From Thermococcus sp. 18S1 (lineage in GTDB: Archaea > Methanobacteriota_B > Thermococci > Thermococcales > Thermococcaceae), in contig NZ_SNUU01000001.1 in NCBI RefSeq assembly GCF_012027645.1, forward strand, positions 310,001-374,000: 64,000 bases of DNA, read 5' to 3'. The notes under the pieces are model-generated. The model made no database searches and was not told where the DNA came from. It saw nothing but the letters and a program-made list of their open reading frames with translations. The translations under genes and the position numbers were made by a program. Shown in pieces: positions 55,633 to 64,000 of the stretch (position 1 is the first letter of the stretch; each line of letters starts with the position of its first letter).

Positions 55633-56529
55633 TCAGAGGCTGAACGGAAGCTCCACCTCCTCGCCCTCTTCCCTTTTGTGAAGCTCCCGCCTGTAGGCCT
55701 CAAGGGGCCTGTCTTCAACCTTCAGATAACCGGCGAACGTCTTTGGGGTTTCCTCCAGCCCACCGAAGAACTCCGGATAACGTTTGTCCCTGATGATGTG
55801 GTGGTCGAGTACTATCTCGGCACCGGTTTCGCGGATTATCTCGTTGAGGTTCTTGATGCCCGTTTCCCAGCCCCCCTCGGCACGCTTTCCGAGGTAGGTC
55901 GGCGGCCCGCCCGTGATGAGCAGGTCCGGATTCTTCTCCACTATCCATTCAACGGCCTTCCTGTTGAGGAGCTGGATGTCGCTGGCGTGGATTAAGCGGA
56001 AGCCGTCGTCGATCATAACCATGACCACAAAGCCGAGCTTCGAGCCATCACTCCCATGAGGAACTGCAGGGGAGAACTCCAGCGTAACGCCGCCGAGGTC
56101 GAAGCTCCTGCCGTCTGCGAACTCTATCTTCTCCGCTATCGGCTCGGCGTTCTTCATGAAGGCCCAGGCGCGCTTCCTCTGGCTGAAGTTGATGTTCTCC
56201 CTGGGGTGCTTTATGAGGAGAACCTTTCCGGAGTAGATTTCCTCCGCGTACTCCTCGCTGGAGCTCTCGTAGAGGCCCTCAAAGAAAGGCGTGTGGTGGT
56301 CGTAGTGGTAGTGGGAGATGGTGATCACATCGGCCCTCCTGGCGTAACCCTGAAGCTTACGGCGCATTCTGTGGAGCGTCTCTATCTCAACCTTCGCTGG
56401 AGGAAGGCCGTAGCGCTTTGGCCCCAGGGCAACTCCCGGATCTATGAGGATTTTCCTTCCTCCAGCTTCAACGAAGACTGCCAAGCTCCTCACACCGAGG
56501 CTCTCGGAGGCGAGTGGAATCGTTCTCAT
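55633..56529 (-). CDS. UPF0282 metallo-beta-lactamase-fold hydrolase
   Basis: 298 residues. The zinc motif is SHYHYDHHTPF (about residues 73-83). Later ligands are in VPHGSDGS and HASDIQ, and LDHHIIRD near 245. UPF0282 proteins are archaeal MBL hydrolases with no known substrate. The start at 56529 (MRTIPLAS) overlaps the end of the transglutaminase-like gene by 4 bp and GGGAAGGGGATGAG is upstream. The two genes form an operon. Confidence 0.85.
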   Translation of the reverse strand: MRTIPLASESLGVRSLAVFVEAGGRKILIDPGVALGPKRYGLPPAKVEIETLHRMRRKLQGYARRADVITISHYHYDHHTPFFEGLYESSSEEYAEEIYSGKVLLIKHPRENINFSQRKRAWAFMKNAEPIAEKIEFADGRSFDLGGVTLEFSPAVPHGSDGSKLGFVVMVMIDDGFRLIHASDIQLLNRKAVEWIVEKNPDLLITGGPPTYLGKRAEGGWETGIKNLNEIIRETGAEIVLDHHIIRDKRYPEFFGGLEETPKTFAGYLKVEDRPLEAYRRELHKREEGEEVELPFSL

Positions 56530-57878
56530 CCCCTTCCCTCCCACATCACTACGGTCACCCCGTCTTTTCCCAGATACTCCTTAAACGTAGCCCGCCATGG
56601 AAATTCCCTGAAGTAGTACATCGGATCTCTGTACGGTATGCCTATCGCTATCTCGGACACGTCACCGGTGAGTCTGAGGTAGTCGTAAGAAGGATATTTC
56701 CCGAAGTACTTGACGCCCTTCCATTTTTGTATAACCGCGTTGCCCCTGTCAACCAGAACGACCCTGCTCCGCTCGCCGGGGGTTAGCTCGATTGGGGCGG
56801 AGATGTTCACCAACTTAATGCGGAGTACTATCAGATCGTCACTGAAACCGGCATCCACGAGCTCGGCCCCTCCCCGACCGATCCCTTTCATCATGACCGT
56901 GTAACTGTTCCTAAATTCTCCATCGAACCCCTGTTTCATCTCGGCGTTTATCTGCTCAAGCTTCTCACCCGCCCCCTCTGAGACGCTGAAGGAGGGTATG
57001 TCGTAGGCGGCTTCAAATGAAGGAATCCGGTATAGTGTAACGTGATAGCCGTATCTGAGGTATCCCCCCACCATGCTGTAAACGCTCAGCATCTCCTCCA
57101 GGGAGGAGAAGCGGACGGCCCTTGCGGTATCGGCCGGAAACCACCCTATCACCCACACGTTCTTATCAACCCTCAGAACCTTGAACCTGTACCTTCCGTA
57201 GGCGATGTGAAGGTACGAGGTGGCAAACCAATCGTAGGCCTCCCAGTGACCATCGGGATAACGGACCGCAAGGAACGCGTGTCCGGTACCAATCGGGGGA
57301 ATGCTGCCGACGAAGAAGTACTCTGCGGTGATGTTGTACCTAAGGTTGATATGCTTTATCAGCGCATAGTCCACGAGGGTCCAATCCGAGCACACCCCGC
57401 CATTTGTCACGGTGTAAGAAGGCAGATCAAGCTTGGAATCATGAACGTATTTCACCCTGTCAAGGAGAAGCATGTAGGCGGTACCCCTCACCAGTTCAGG
57501 CGTTGGGGTTTCGCCCATTCCCCGTATTAGGGCTATACTCCTGTCGATGATATCGTCCACGTACCTCTTGAGGACGTCGTTGTCAAGATCTCGCTCCAGC
57601 TCCTCCGGCGAGAACCGCACCCAGGGCGGCCTCTGTGGAGATTCTTCCCGCCCCCCAAAGGGGTTGGGTAGTGACGGTGAGGTGACGTTGCCCTCGTTGC
57701 CCCTCCGATACTCAACCAGTTTGACCGGGGCCAAGAAAAATCTCTCAAGCCCGCTCCCCTTGTCGGGGATGGGAAGAAAGGTGACGGCTACATTGCTCAG
57801 GAGAAGGAAGAGCAGGAGCATCCCGACAACCGGCTTCAACACGAGCCGAAGTTCCCTCCACACCATGGCCAATTTCAT
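56526..57878 (-). CDS. Membrane-anchored transglutaminase-like protein
   Basis: 450 residues with one transmembrane helix (about 12-36) and a long extracellular part. The papain-like transglutaminase triad is visible: Cys163 (GGVCSDW), His200 (GTGHAFL) and Asp216 (AYDWFA). The C-terminal 200 residues are beta-rich (IVLRIKLVNISAPI). A peptidase or crosslinking role outside the cell is likely. It is upstream of and overlapping the UPF0282 gene. Start uncertain: ATG at 57866 is an alternative. No recognised substrate. Confidence 0.8.
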   Translation of the reverse strand: MKLAMVWRELRLVLKPVVGMLLLFLLLSNVAVTFLPIPDKGSGLERFFLAPVKLVEYRRGNEGNVTSPSLPNPFGGREESPQRPPWVRFSPEELERDLDNDVLKRYVDDIIDRSIALIRGMGETPTPELVRGTAYMLLLDRVKYVHDSKLDLPSYTVTNGGVCSDWTLVDYALIKHINLRYNITAEYFFVGSIPPIGTGHAFLAVRYPDGHWEAYDWFATSYLHIAYGRYRFKVLRVDKNVWVIGWFPADTARAVRFSSLEEMLSVYSMVGGYLRYGYHVTLYRIPSFEAAYDIPSFSVSEGAGEKLEQINAEMKQGFDGEFRNSYTVMMKGIGRGGAELVDAGFSDDLIVLRIKLVNISAPIELTPGERSRVVLVDRGNAVIQKWKGVKYFGKYPSYDYLRLTGDVSEIAIGIPYRDPMYYFREFPWRATFKEYLGKDGVTVVMWEGRG

Positions 57879-57974
57879 TTTCCAACTGCAAACTTCTTAA
57901 TCGTTGCGCCTGGGAGATGTTTCCATGGAGCCCGGGGAGAACTTTTTAAGGGCCTGTGCTGAGGTCGATTCGAT

Positions 57975-58038
57975 GCACCGATGAAGAGTGTCATCCCTCC
58001 TGATGCCAAGATGATGACATTATCCCCACCTGAGGTGG
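57975..58038 (+). ncRNA. Candidate box C/D guide sRNA
   Basis: Pattern: terminal stem CACC (57976-57979) with GGTG (58034-58037); box C core GATGA (57980-57984); D' CTGA (58000-58003); C' ATGATGA (58011-58017, perfect); D CTGA (58030-58033). Guides are 15 and 12 bases, the D'-C' spacer 7. The box C lacks the first two consensus bases. The right stem doubles as the ribosome site of the next gene. Candidate only. Confidence 0.45.
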
Positions 58039-58042
58039 TCCC

Positions 58043-58507
58043 ATGCTTGGATTCTTCAAGAAAAAGAAGAAGGAAACTTACGGCCCGCTCGTCTACCTGA
58101 GCGAGCCCACGATACTCTACCACACCCACACAGAGAAGGCCATCCTTGAGATACTCGAGGAGAAGCTCGGCTCCAACAACTTTGTAATCCCCTCCGACTA
58201 CGGCCTCAGAACAACCGACCATCTGATCCCTGATGCCGAAATCTTCGTGGCGATAGCCATCGTCGGCAAGTTCACTTCCCTCGTCGTTAGAGAAATCGAG
58301 ATAGCCAGAAAGCACGGAAAGAAAATCTACACCCTCGACGTGGCCAGAAAGGACGACGAGATACTCTACCTCTTTGAGGAGGGGATTCCGGAGAGGATCG
58401 AGTGGCTAACACCGGAGGAAACCCAGAGCCTCTACGCGGCATTCCGCGGTGAGGACTTCTCGGGCTTCATGAAGTTCTTCGTGGGAGACAGAAAAAGGCA
58501 GTGGTGA
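58043..58507 (+). CDS. Hypothetical protein (alpha/beta fold)
   Basis: 154 residues. It begins with a basic stretch (MLGFFKKKKKE) and has alternating strands and helices (GPLVYLSEPTILYHT, EIFVAIAIVGKFTS, KIYTLDVARK). The layout vaguely recalls nucleoside deoxyribosyltransferase or TIR-like folds but no catalytic motif was certain. GGTGGTCCC precedes the ATG. It converges on the Nfn operon with a 13-bp gap. I do not recognise it. Confidence 0.7.
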   Translation: MLGFFKKKKKETYGPLVYLSEPTILYHTHTEKAILEILEEKLGSNNFVIPSDYGLRTTDHLIPDAEIFVAIAIVGKFTSLVVREIEIARKHGKKIYTLDVARKDDEILYLFEEGIPERIEWLTPEETQSLYAAFRGEDFSGFMKFFVGDRKRQW

Positions 58508-58520
58508 AAAAAGAAAGGAC

Positions 58521-59957
<1,437 letters not shown>

Positions 59958-60800
59958 TCAGACCACCCCCTTGGACTGAAGGTAGTGCTTTTTGGCCGTC
60001 TCCTGTTCGCGGACGAACCTGCTGTCACGCCTTATCACGTCATCCCAGTCCACCTTGTGGGCGTCGAACATCGGCCCGTCGCGACAGGCGAACTTTATCT
60101 CCCCGTCGTAGAGTATCCTGCAGGAGCCGCACATTCCAGTTCCGTCCACCATTATCTGCCTGACGGTGACTATGGTCGGGATTCCGTACTCCCGCGTCAG
60201 CTCCGCGAGCTTTTTGAGGTTGCCGAGCTTTCCGCCGCCGAAGACTATGTCCACCTTGTCCTTTTCGATGAGCTCCCTGAGAACGTCGAGATAGTGCCCC
60301 TTGATCCCGCGCGAGCCGTCCTCGGTGGTGAGGTAGTGCTCATCGGCAACGGGCTTTGCCAGGAACTTCTCGGGATAGGAGTGGGCCTTGTCCTCAAAGG
60401 TCTGAATCGAGATTGTGTAGTTGCCGGCCTCCTTCATGGCTTTGAGCGTGGCGTAGTTCTCGGCCTGACCGCAGACGGCGTCGGAGACGAAGGCAACGTT
60501 TCCGTAGTACTTGACCTCTATCGGCTTCCCAAGAGGTCCCGCGACGGCGTAGAGGGAATCTCCAACGTGGAAGTTGTCCCACAGGTCAAAGGTGGTCTTC
60601 CCGTGCCTCCTGATGAACATTCCTATCCTTCCGGTCTCCCTGTCGGCGTAATAGATGGACATGGGGATCCTTTCGCCCTTCTCATGTATGAGCAGAACGA
60701 CGAATTGACCGGGTTTCCAGGCATTGGCCACGTGAGGAGCCTCAACCTCAATAAAAAAGTCCCTCACGTCGAGCTCTTCTTTAGCAGTTATCCGATACAT
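59958..60800 (-). CDS. sudB: FAD/[2Fe-2S] subunit of Nfn / sulfide dehydrogenase (beta, SudB type)
   Basis: 280 residues. The ferredoxin-reductase-like fold: RIPMSIYYAD (FAD), GGGKLGNLKKL (NAD site; the reader sees GGGKLG), and the cluster cysteines DGTGMCGSCRI and FACRDGP (CGSC-RI and Cys at 225 approx). It holds the FAD bifurcation site in the complex. Start ATG at 60800 with GGTGATG upstream. It is the first gene of the operon under the SurR-motif promoter. Confidence 0.88.
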   Translation of the reverse strand: MYRITAKEELDVRDFFIEVEAPHVANAWKPGQFVVLLIHEKGERIPMSIYYADRETGRIGMFIRRHGKTTFDLWDNFHVGDSLYAVAGPLGKPIEVKYYGNVAFVSDAVCGQAENYATLKAMKEAGNYTISIQTFEDKAHSYPEKFLAKPVADEHYLTTEDGSRGIKGHYLDVLRELIEKDKVDIVFGGGKLGNLKKLAELTREYGIPTIVTVRQIMVDGTGMCGSCRILYDGEIKFACRDGPMFDAHKVDWDDVIRRDSRFVREQETAKKHYLQSKGVV

Positions 60801-60817
60801 GGATGCATCACCTTGAG

Positions 60818-60857
60818 CATTTGTCCAAGTTTGTTCACTTTTGGTTTAGGACAAATG
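60818..60857. promoter_or_regulatory. 9-bp inverted repeat in the Nfn leader region
   Basis: CATTTGTCC at 60818-60826 and GGACAAATG at 60849-60857 are perfectly inverted with a 22-base spacer (31-base centre-to-centre distance, about three helix turns). The repeat brackets the expected transcription start of the leftward Nfn operon. Candidate operator for an unknown factor. Confidence 0.45.
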
Positions 60858-60860
60858 GCT

Positions 60861-60894
60861 TTTATATAGATTTTTTAAACCAAAGGTTGAGAAC
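60861..60894 (-). promoter_or_regulatory. Nfn promoter with perfect extended SurR motif
   Basis: On the minus strand 60878-60894 reads GTTCTCAACCTTTGGTT, a full match to the SurR consensus GTTn3AACn5GTT. The TATA box CTATATAAA (60861-60869) follows eight bases downstream. SurR activates or represses genes of hydrogen and sulfur metabolism depending on redox state. A site directly upstream of BRE/TATA fits activation. Start of transcription would be near 60838. Confidence 0.65.
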
Positions 60895-60978
60895 GGCTGA
60901 ATCTGAAAACGGTGTATAAGCCCCTTAAAGAGAGAAAGGCTTTTTACGCCCCGAGCCCAAGTAACAGGGGGGATGAAA

Positions 60979-61764
60979 ATGGTCGAAATACCCAAGAGCC
61001 ACCCGCGCTACTGGAGCCTGTACTACAGGGAGAAGATCATCGAGGGAATGGAGAAGGGGATGACCGCCAAGGCCGGTCTGATAGCCCACGGCCGCGGTGA
61101 GGCCTTTGACTACCTCATCGGGGAGAAGACGATAGAACCCGCCGAGAGGGCGATGAAAGCCGCCGTCGCCAAGCTCATTCTGGCCGAGCATCCGGTCATC
61201 TCTGTCAACGGCAACGTCGCGGCACTCGTCCCAAAGGAAACGATAGAGCTGGCAAAAGCGCTGAACGCCAAGCTCGAGATAAACCTCTTCTACCGCACGG
61301 AGGAGCGCGTTAGGGCGATAGCGGAGGAGCTGAGAAAGTACGACCCCGATGTTGAGCTCCTCGGAATAAATCCCACGAAACGCATTCCGGGTCTTGAACA
61401 CGAGAGGGGGAAGGTTGACGAGGAGGGAATCTGGAAAGCCGATGTAGTCGTTGTCCCGCTGGAGGACGGCGACAGGACGGAAGCTCTCGTCAGAATGGGC
61501 AAGTTCGTGATCACAGTTGACCTCAACCCGCTTTCACGCTCGGCGAGGATGGCGGATATAACCATCGTCGACAACATAGTCCGCGCGTATCCGAGAATGA
61601 CTGAACTGGCGAGGGAGATGAAGGACTACAGCCGCGGGGAGCTCCTCGCGATTCTGGAGGAGTACAGCAACGAAAAAACGCTGAGCGACGTGCTCGTACA
61701 CATGGAACGCAGGCTGACCAGGCTGGCCGAAGGAGGGGTCTGGAGGAAGAAGACACTGGAGTGA
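60979..61764 (+). CDS. 4-phosphopantoate--beta-alanine ligase (phosphopantothenate synthetase)
   Basis: 261 residues, the archaeal enzyme of CoA synthesis replacing pantothenate synthetase and kinase order. Marks: SHPRYWSLYYREKI near the N-terminus, NVAALVPKE, LGINPTKRIPGLEHERG (in part GINPTKRIPG) and TVDLNPLSRSARMADI (in part VDLNPLSRSA). It ligates 4-phosphopantoate and beta-alanine with ATP. Start at 60979 with GGGGGATGAAA upstream; an in-frame ATG six bases earlier (60973) is possible. Convergent with the XRE regulator. Confidence 0.93.
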   Translation: MVEIPKSHPRYWSLYYREKIIEGMEKGMTAKAGLIAHGRGEAFDYLIGEKTIEPAERAMKAAVAKLILAEHPVISVNGNVAALVPKETIELAKALNAKLEINLFYRTEERVRAIAEELRKYDPDVELLGINPTKRIPGLEHERGKVDEEGIWKADVVVVPLEDGDRTEALVRMGKFVITVDLNPLSRSARMADITIVDNIVRAYPRMTELAREMKDYSRGELLAILEEYSNEKTLSDVLVHMERRLTRLAEGGVWRKKTLE

Positions 61765-61766
61765 GC

Positions 61767-62498
61767 TCAGAACTCCTTATCTGTCTTTTCTACCAGCCTT
61801 CTGAGGCCGGCAATGAGCTCTGCCTCACTTCCAACGTTCGATATCACCAGCGGAACCCTCTCACGCTCTGCGAGCTTTACGGCGAGCTCATCGAGCTTCT
61901 TGACCCCGTGGAGAACGACAACGGCCGGCTTGAGTCCCTGAACGCGGACCGCTATCATCGGGCTCCTTCCCGTTGTGACCTTGGTGAATATCAGCGCCCT
62001 CTCGGTCGTCCAGCCGTAGAGCTTGAGGAACTCCTCGCTGCTCATCTCGAGGATCGCCTTTATGCTGTCGACGACGGTGTAGCCGTATATGCGCCTGTCG
62101 AGGAGGTGCATGTTGGCGACGACCTCCCCCCTGACGGCCCCAACGAGGTCCTTTATGGTTATCGGGAGGGCGAACTCCCGGATATCGAGTATGGCGCTCG
62201 TGGGAAGCTCGCTGCCGAGGGTCTTGCTGAACGCACGGATCACGTTTCCACCGCGCTTCTCGTCTATCTCAAGGAGGGCCTCGACGAACTTCCGTATCGT
62301 GGACGCGCCGGGGCTCTTTCTCCTGCCGCCCTCGTAGTCGCTTATGACCGAAGAAGAAACGCCGAGGTATTCGGCGAGTTCCGTCTGGCTGATTCCGAAT
62401 ATCTCACGCCATTTGCGCATGGTTTTACCGGGGTCGGAGGAGAGGGTGATTTCCCCCGCTATCCTCTTTGCCAGGGCTTCTTTCTCCTTTTCAAGCAT
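61767..62498 (-). CDS. XRE-type transcription regulator
   Basis: 243 residues. Helix-turn-helix at about 31-53: FGISQTELAEYLGVSSSVIS (in part SQTELAEYLGVSS) then DYEGGRRKSPG. The rest is an alpha/beta region with repeated strands (ALIFTKVTTGRSPMIAV, PAVVVLHGVKK) of unknown ligand. Archaeal family with COG1709-like plan. The 3' end meets the phosphopantothenate synthetase gene 2 bp away. A regulatory target is not known. Confidence 0.83.
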   Translation of the reverse strand: MLEKEKEALAKRIAGEITLSSDPGKTMRKWREIFGISQTELAEYLGVSSSVISDYEGGRRKSPGASTIRKFVEALLEIDEKRGGNVIRAFSKTLGSELPTSAILDIREFALPITIKDLVGAVRGEVVANMHLLDRRIYGYTVVDSIKAILEMSSEEFLKLYGWTTERALIFTKVTTGRSPMIAVRVQGLKPAVVVLHGVKKLDELAVKLAERERVPLVISNVGSEAELIAGLRRLVEKTDKEF

Positions 62499-62601
62499 GT
62501 TGGTAAAGTGTTCGTCAATCGTTATAAGCTTTTCGGCAATTGCCTAACATCCCTGCCCTCAAGCTTAAAAACTCCCCACCCTACGCTCCCCGGTGAGGCT
62601 C

Positions 62602-63396
62602 ATGGCGATATACTTCATAGGGCTTGGCCTTTACGACGAGAGGGACATCACGCTCAAAGGCCTTGAGGTGGCCAGAAAGTGCGACCTGGTCTTCGCCGAG
62701 TTCTACACGTCCCTTCTGGCCGGAACAACGCTGGACAGGGTTGAGGAGCTCATCGGTAAGCCTATCCGGAGGCTCAGCAGGGAGGAGGTTGAGCTCCACT
62801 TCGAGCGCATCGTGCTGAGCGAGGCCAAGGAGAAGGACGTGGCCTTTCTGACCGCCGGCGACCCGATGGTGGCGACGACGCACTCCGATCTAAGGATAAG
62901 GGCCAAGGAGCTCGGAATCGAGAGCTACGTCATCCACGCCCCGAGCATCTACTCGGCGATAGCGATAACGGGGCTGCAGATATACAAGTTTGGCAAGAGC
63001 GCAACCGTGGCCTATCCTGAGAAGAACTGGTTTCCGACGAGCCACTACGACGTGATAAAAGAGAACATGGAGAGAAACCTGCACACAATGCTCTTCCTCG
63101 ACATAAAGGCCGAGCAGAACCGCTACATGACGGCCAACGAGGCGATGGAGATACTGCTCCAGGTAGAGGATATGAAGAAGGAAAACGTCTTCACCCCGGA
63201 CACGCTGGTCGTGGTTCTGGCGAGGGCAGGCTCACTGAACCCGACGCTCAGGGCCGGCTACGTCAGGGACATGCTCAAGGAGGACTTCGGAAGGCAGCCC
63301 CACGTGATGGTCGTTCCGGGCAGGCTCCACATAGTGGAGGCGGAGTACCTGGTGGCCTTCGCTGGGGCCCCGAAAGAGATACTCGACGGAATCTAG
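62602..63396 (+). CDS. dphB: Diphthine synthase
   Basis: 264 residues of the SAM-dependent tetrapyrrole methylase fold. Marks: IYFIGLGLYDERDIT at the N-terminus, TAGDPMVATTH, HAPSIYSAIA and VPGRLHIVEAEYLV near the end. It methylates the histidine side chain of elongation factor 2 in diphthamide synthesis. GGTGAGGCTC is upstream of ATG 62602; an in-frame start at 62593 adds three residues. Single gene followed by tRNA-Val. Confidence 0.95.
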   Translation: MAIYFIGLGLYDERDITLKGLEVARKCDLVFAEFYTSLLAGTTLDRVEELIGKPIRRLSREEVELHFERIVLSEAKEKDVAFLTAGDPMVATTHSDLRIRAKELGIESYVIHAPSIYSAIAITGLQIYKFGKSATVAYPEKNWFPTSHYDVIKENMERNLHTMLFLDIKAEQNRYMTANEAMEILLQVEDMKKENVFTPDTLVVVLARAGSLNPTLRAGYVRDMLKEDFGRQPHVMVVPGRLHIVEAEYLVAFAGAPKEILDGI

Positions 63397-63438
63397 CGAA
63401 AGCTTTATATTTCTCCCCCCACCCATTATTCCGGGGAC

Positions 63439-63516
63439 GGGCCCGTGGTCTAGCCTGGTTATGACGCCGCCCTCACACGGCGGAGGTCCGGGGTTCGAAC
63501 CCCCGCGGGCCCACCA
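63439..63516 (+). tRNA. tRNA-Val (CAC)
   Basis: Acceptor GGGCCCG/CGGGCCC, anticodon stem CCGCC/GGCGG with loop CTCACAC (anticodon CAC), T arm CCGGGGTTCGAACCCCCG region, CCA encoded. TATA-like CTTTATATTT at 63403-63412. Confidence 0.94.
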
Positions 63517-64000
63517 TAACAAACTTTTGCAGAGCAAAAGTTTGATCAAAAGGTCGTGATTCCTTTTGAGAGGCTAGATTTTTAGTGGGTTTTTCAGTGG
63601 TCGGATTGTACTTTGGATTCATTGTCAAAAGAGCGTTCTTTAACGGGTTCGACTTCAACTCGCGCTCCAGGGAGCGCTAAAAACTCGAACCCATTTTAGA
63701 TGCGTAGCTCAAAAGAATCTCAGTTAGAACTGCCAATTCAAGTGAAAACCTTCCTAAACAGCAATCCACAAAAGAATCACAAACTTTAATGAAACTTTGC
63801 CTGCGCAAAGTTTCAGCGCTGGCGGAAAAATGGCGTGCAATTCTAAAAACGCTTGTTGATCTGATAGTGTTTCACTCCCAACAATGTCAAATGACAAGGC
63901 TTGATATTAAACCCTCATTCACCTGCAGATTTCAGAATTCATGCTTGATTTTCCCAAAGCTGGCCTGGTTGGCAAAGTTCTGGGGGTGTGGGGGCGTTAG
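63517..64000. other. Gene-free tail with three perfect hairpins
   Basis: 484 bases after tRNA-Val without a credible gene. Hairpins: CAAACTTTTGC-AGA-GCAAAAGTTTG (63520-63544, 11-bp arms), GCGCTC-CAGG-GAGCGC (63662-63677) and GAAACTTTGC-CTGC-GCAAAGTTTC (63791-63814, 10-bp arms). The first, two bases after CCA, may end tRNA-Val transcription. The last bases are GC-rich (GGGGGTGTGGGGGCG) and may begin another palindrome like those at 16.4 kb. Confidence 0.6.

Overview
The window looks like a chromosomal segment of a hyperthermophilic archaeon of the order Thermococcales, most likely a Thermococcus. This rests on several recognisable proteins: a ribose-1,5-bisphosphate isomerase, a branched-chain polyamine synthase (BpsA type), an Asp-ligated ferredoxin of the Pyrococcus type, a Tk-SP-like subtilisin, a GH57 alpha-galactosidase, an archaeal phosphopantothenate synthetase, dye-linked proline dehydrogenases and a CGP-CTERM surface protein. 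Promoters are archaeal TATA type, ribosome binding sites are GGTG/GAGG type, and there is an archaeal SRP RNA plus three tRNAs with encoded CCA. Base composition is GC-rich, except for two AT-rich islands (about 14.75-15.6 kb and 37.7-39.0 kb). No CRISPR array, rRNA or intact insertion sequence was seen. Species cannot be fixed from sequence alone.

Layout. 0-2.5 kb: fibrillarin/Nop5 (box C/D RNP core) and ribose-1,5-bisphosphate isomerase. 2.7-8.2 kb: aminotransferase, amidotransferase-like protein, radical SAM protein, OsmC, MarC, a secreted protein of unknown role and a DUF1884 (HK97 A-domain-like) protein. 8.1-10.5 kb: a tight four-gene minus-strand operon with a beta-repeat 'VVGDV' protein, PspC, a small membrane protein and a CitG/MdcB homologue, which resembles a phage-shock/envelope-stress module. 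10.6-12.9 kb: PfpI, an Lrp regulator and a DRG-type GTPase. 13-17 kb: an accessory patch with an MNT antitoxin, a broken HEPN/UPF0175 chimera, an AAA ATPase, a mosaic membrane protein and GC-rich palindrome repeats.

17.1-21.8 kb: a proline uptake and oxidation locus (small symporter accessory protein, SSS symporter, two-subunit proline dehydrogenase). 21.8-31.2 kb: a glycan locus (galactokinase, GH57 alpha-galactosidase, MFS transporter, PIG-L deacetylase, GH4, GH1, C69 dipeptidase, second MFS). 31.2-37.7 kb: Tpt1, a membrane-EEP protein, UbiA prenyltransferase, an NADH oxidase-type flavoprotein and a PEGA/CGP-CTERM surface protein. 37.7-39 kb: AT-rich island with a channel-gene remnant and a HEPN-like protein. 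39-43.2 kb: UMP kinase and a four-gene proline dehydrogenase operon.

43.3-45.8 kb: SRP RNA, PyrD, QueC, tRNA-Phe and tRNA-Gly. 46-58.5 kb: subtilisin, secreted toroid protein, BpsA, PP-loop ATPase, MIP18-like protein, ferredoxin, nicotinate phosphoribosyltransferase, SDR, DUF257-like protein, metallo-hydrolase, membrane transglutaminase and a candidate C/D box sRNA. 58.5-64 kb: Nfn/sulfide-dehydrogenase-type pair with a perfect match to the extended SurR motif upstream, phosphopantothenate synthetase, an XRE regulator, diphthine synthase, tRNA-Val and a gene-free tail with three perfect hairpins.

Themes: electron flow around ferredoxin, NAD(P)H and flavins (ferredoxin, Nfn, two proline dehydrogenases, NADH oxidase), scavenging of sugars and peptides, and small remnants of toxin-antitoxin genes. 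The best candidates for something under-described are the PspC/Toastrack-like operon, the glycan locus combining a deacetylase with GH57/GH4/GH1 enzymes, the HEPN-like orphan, and the putative SurR and dyad operators.
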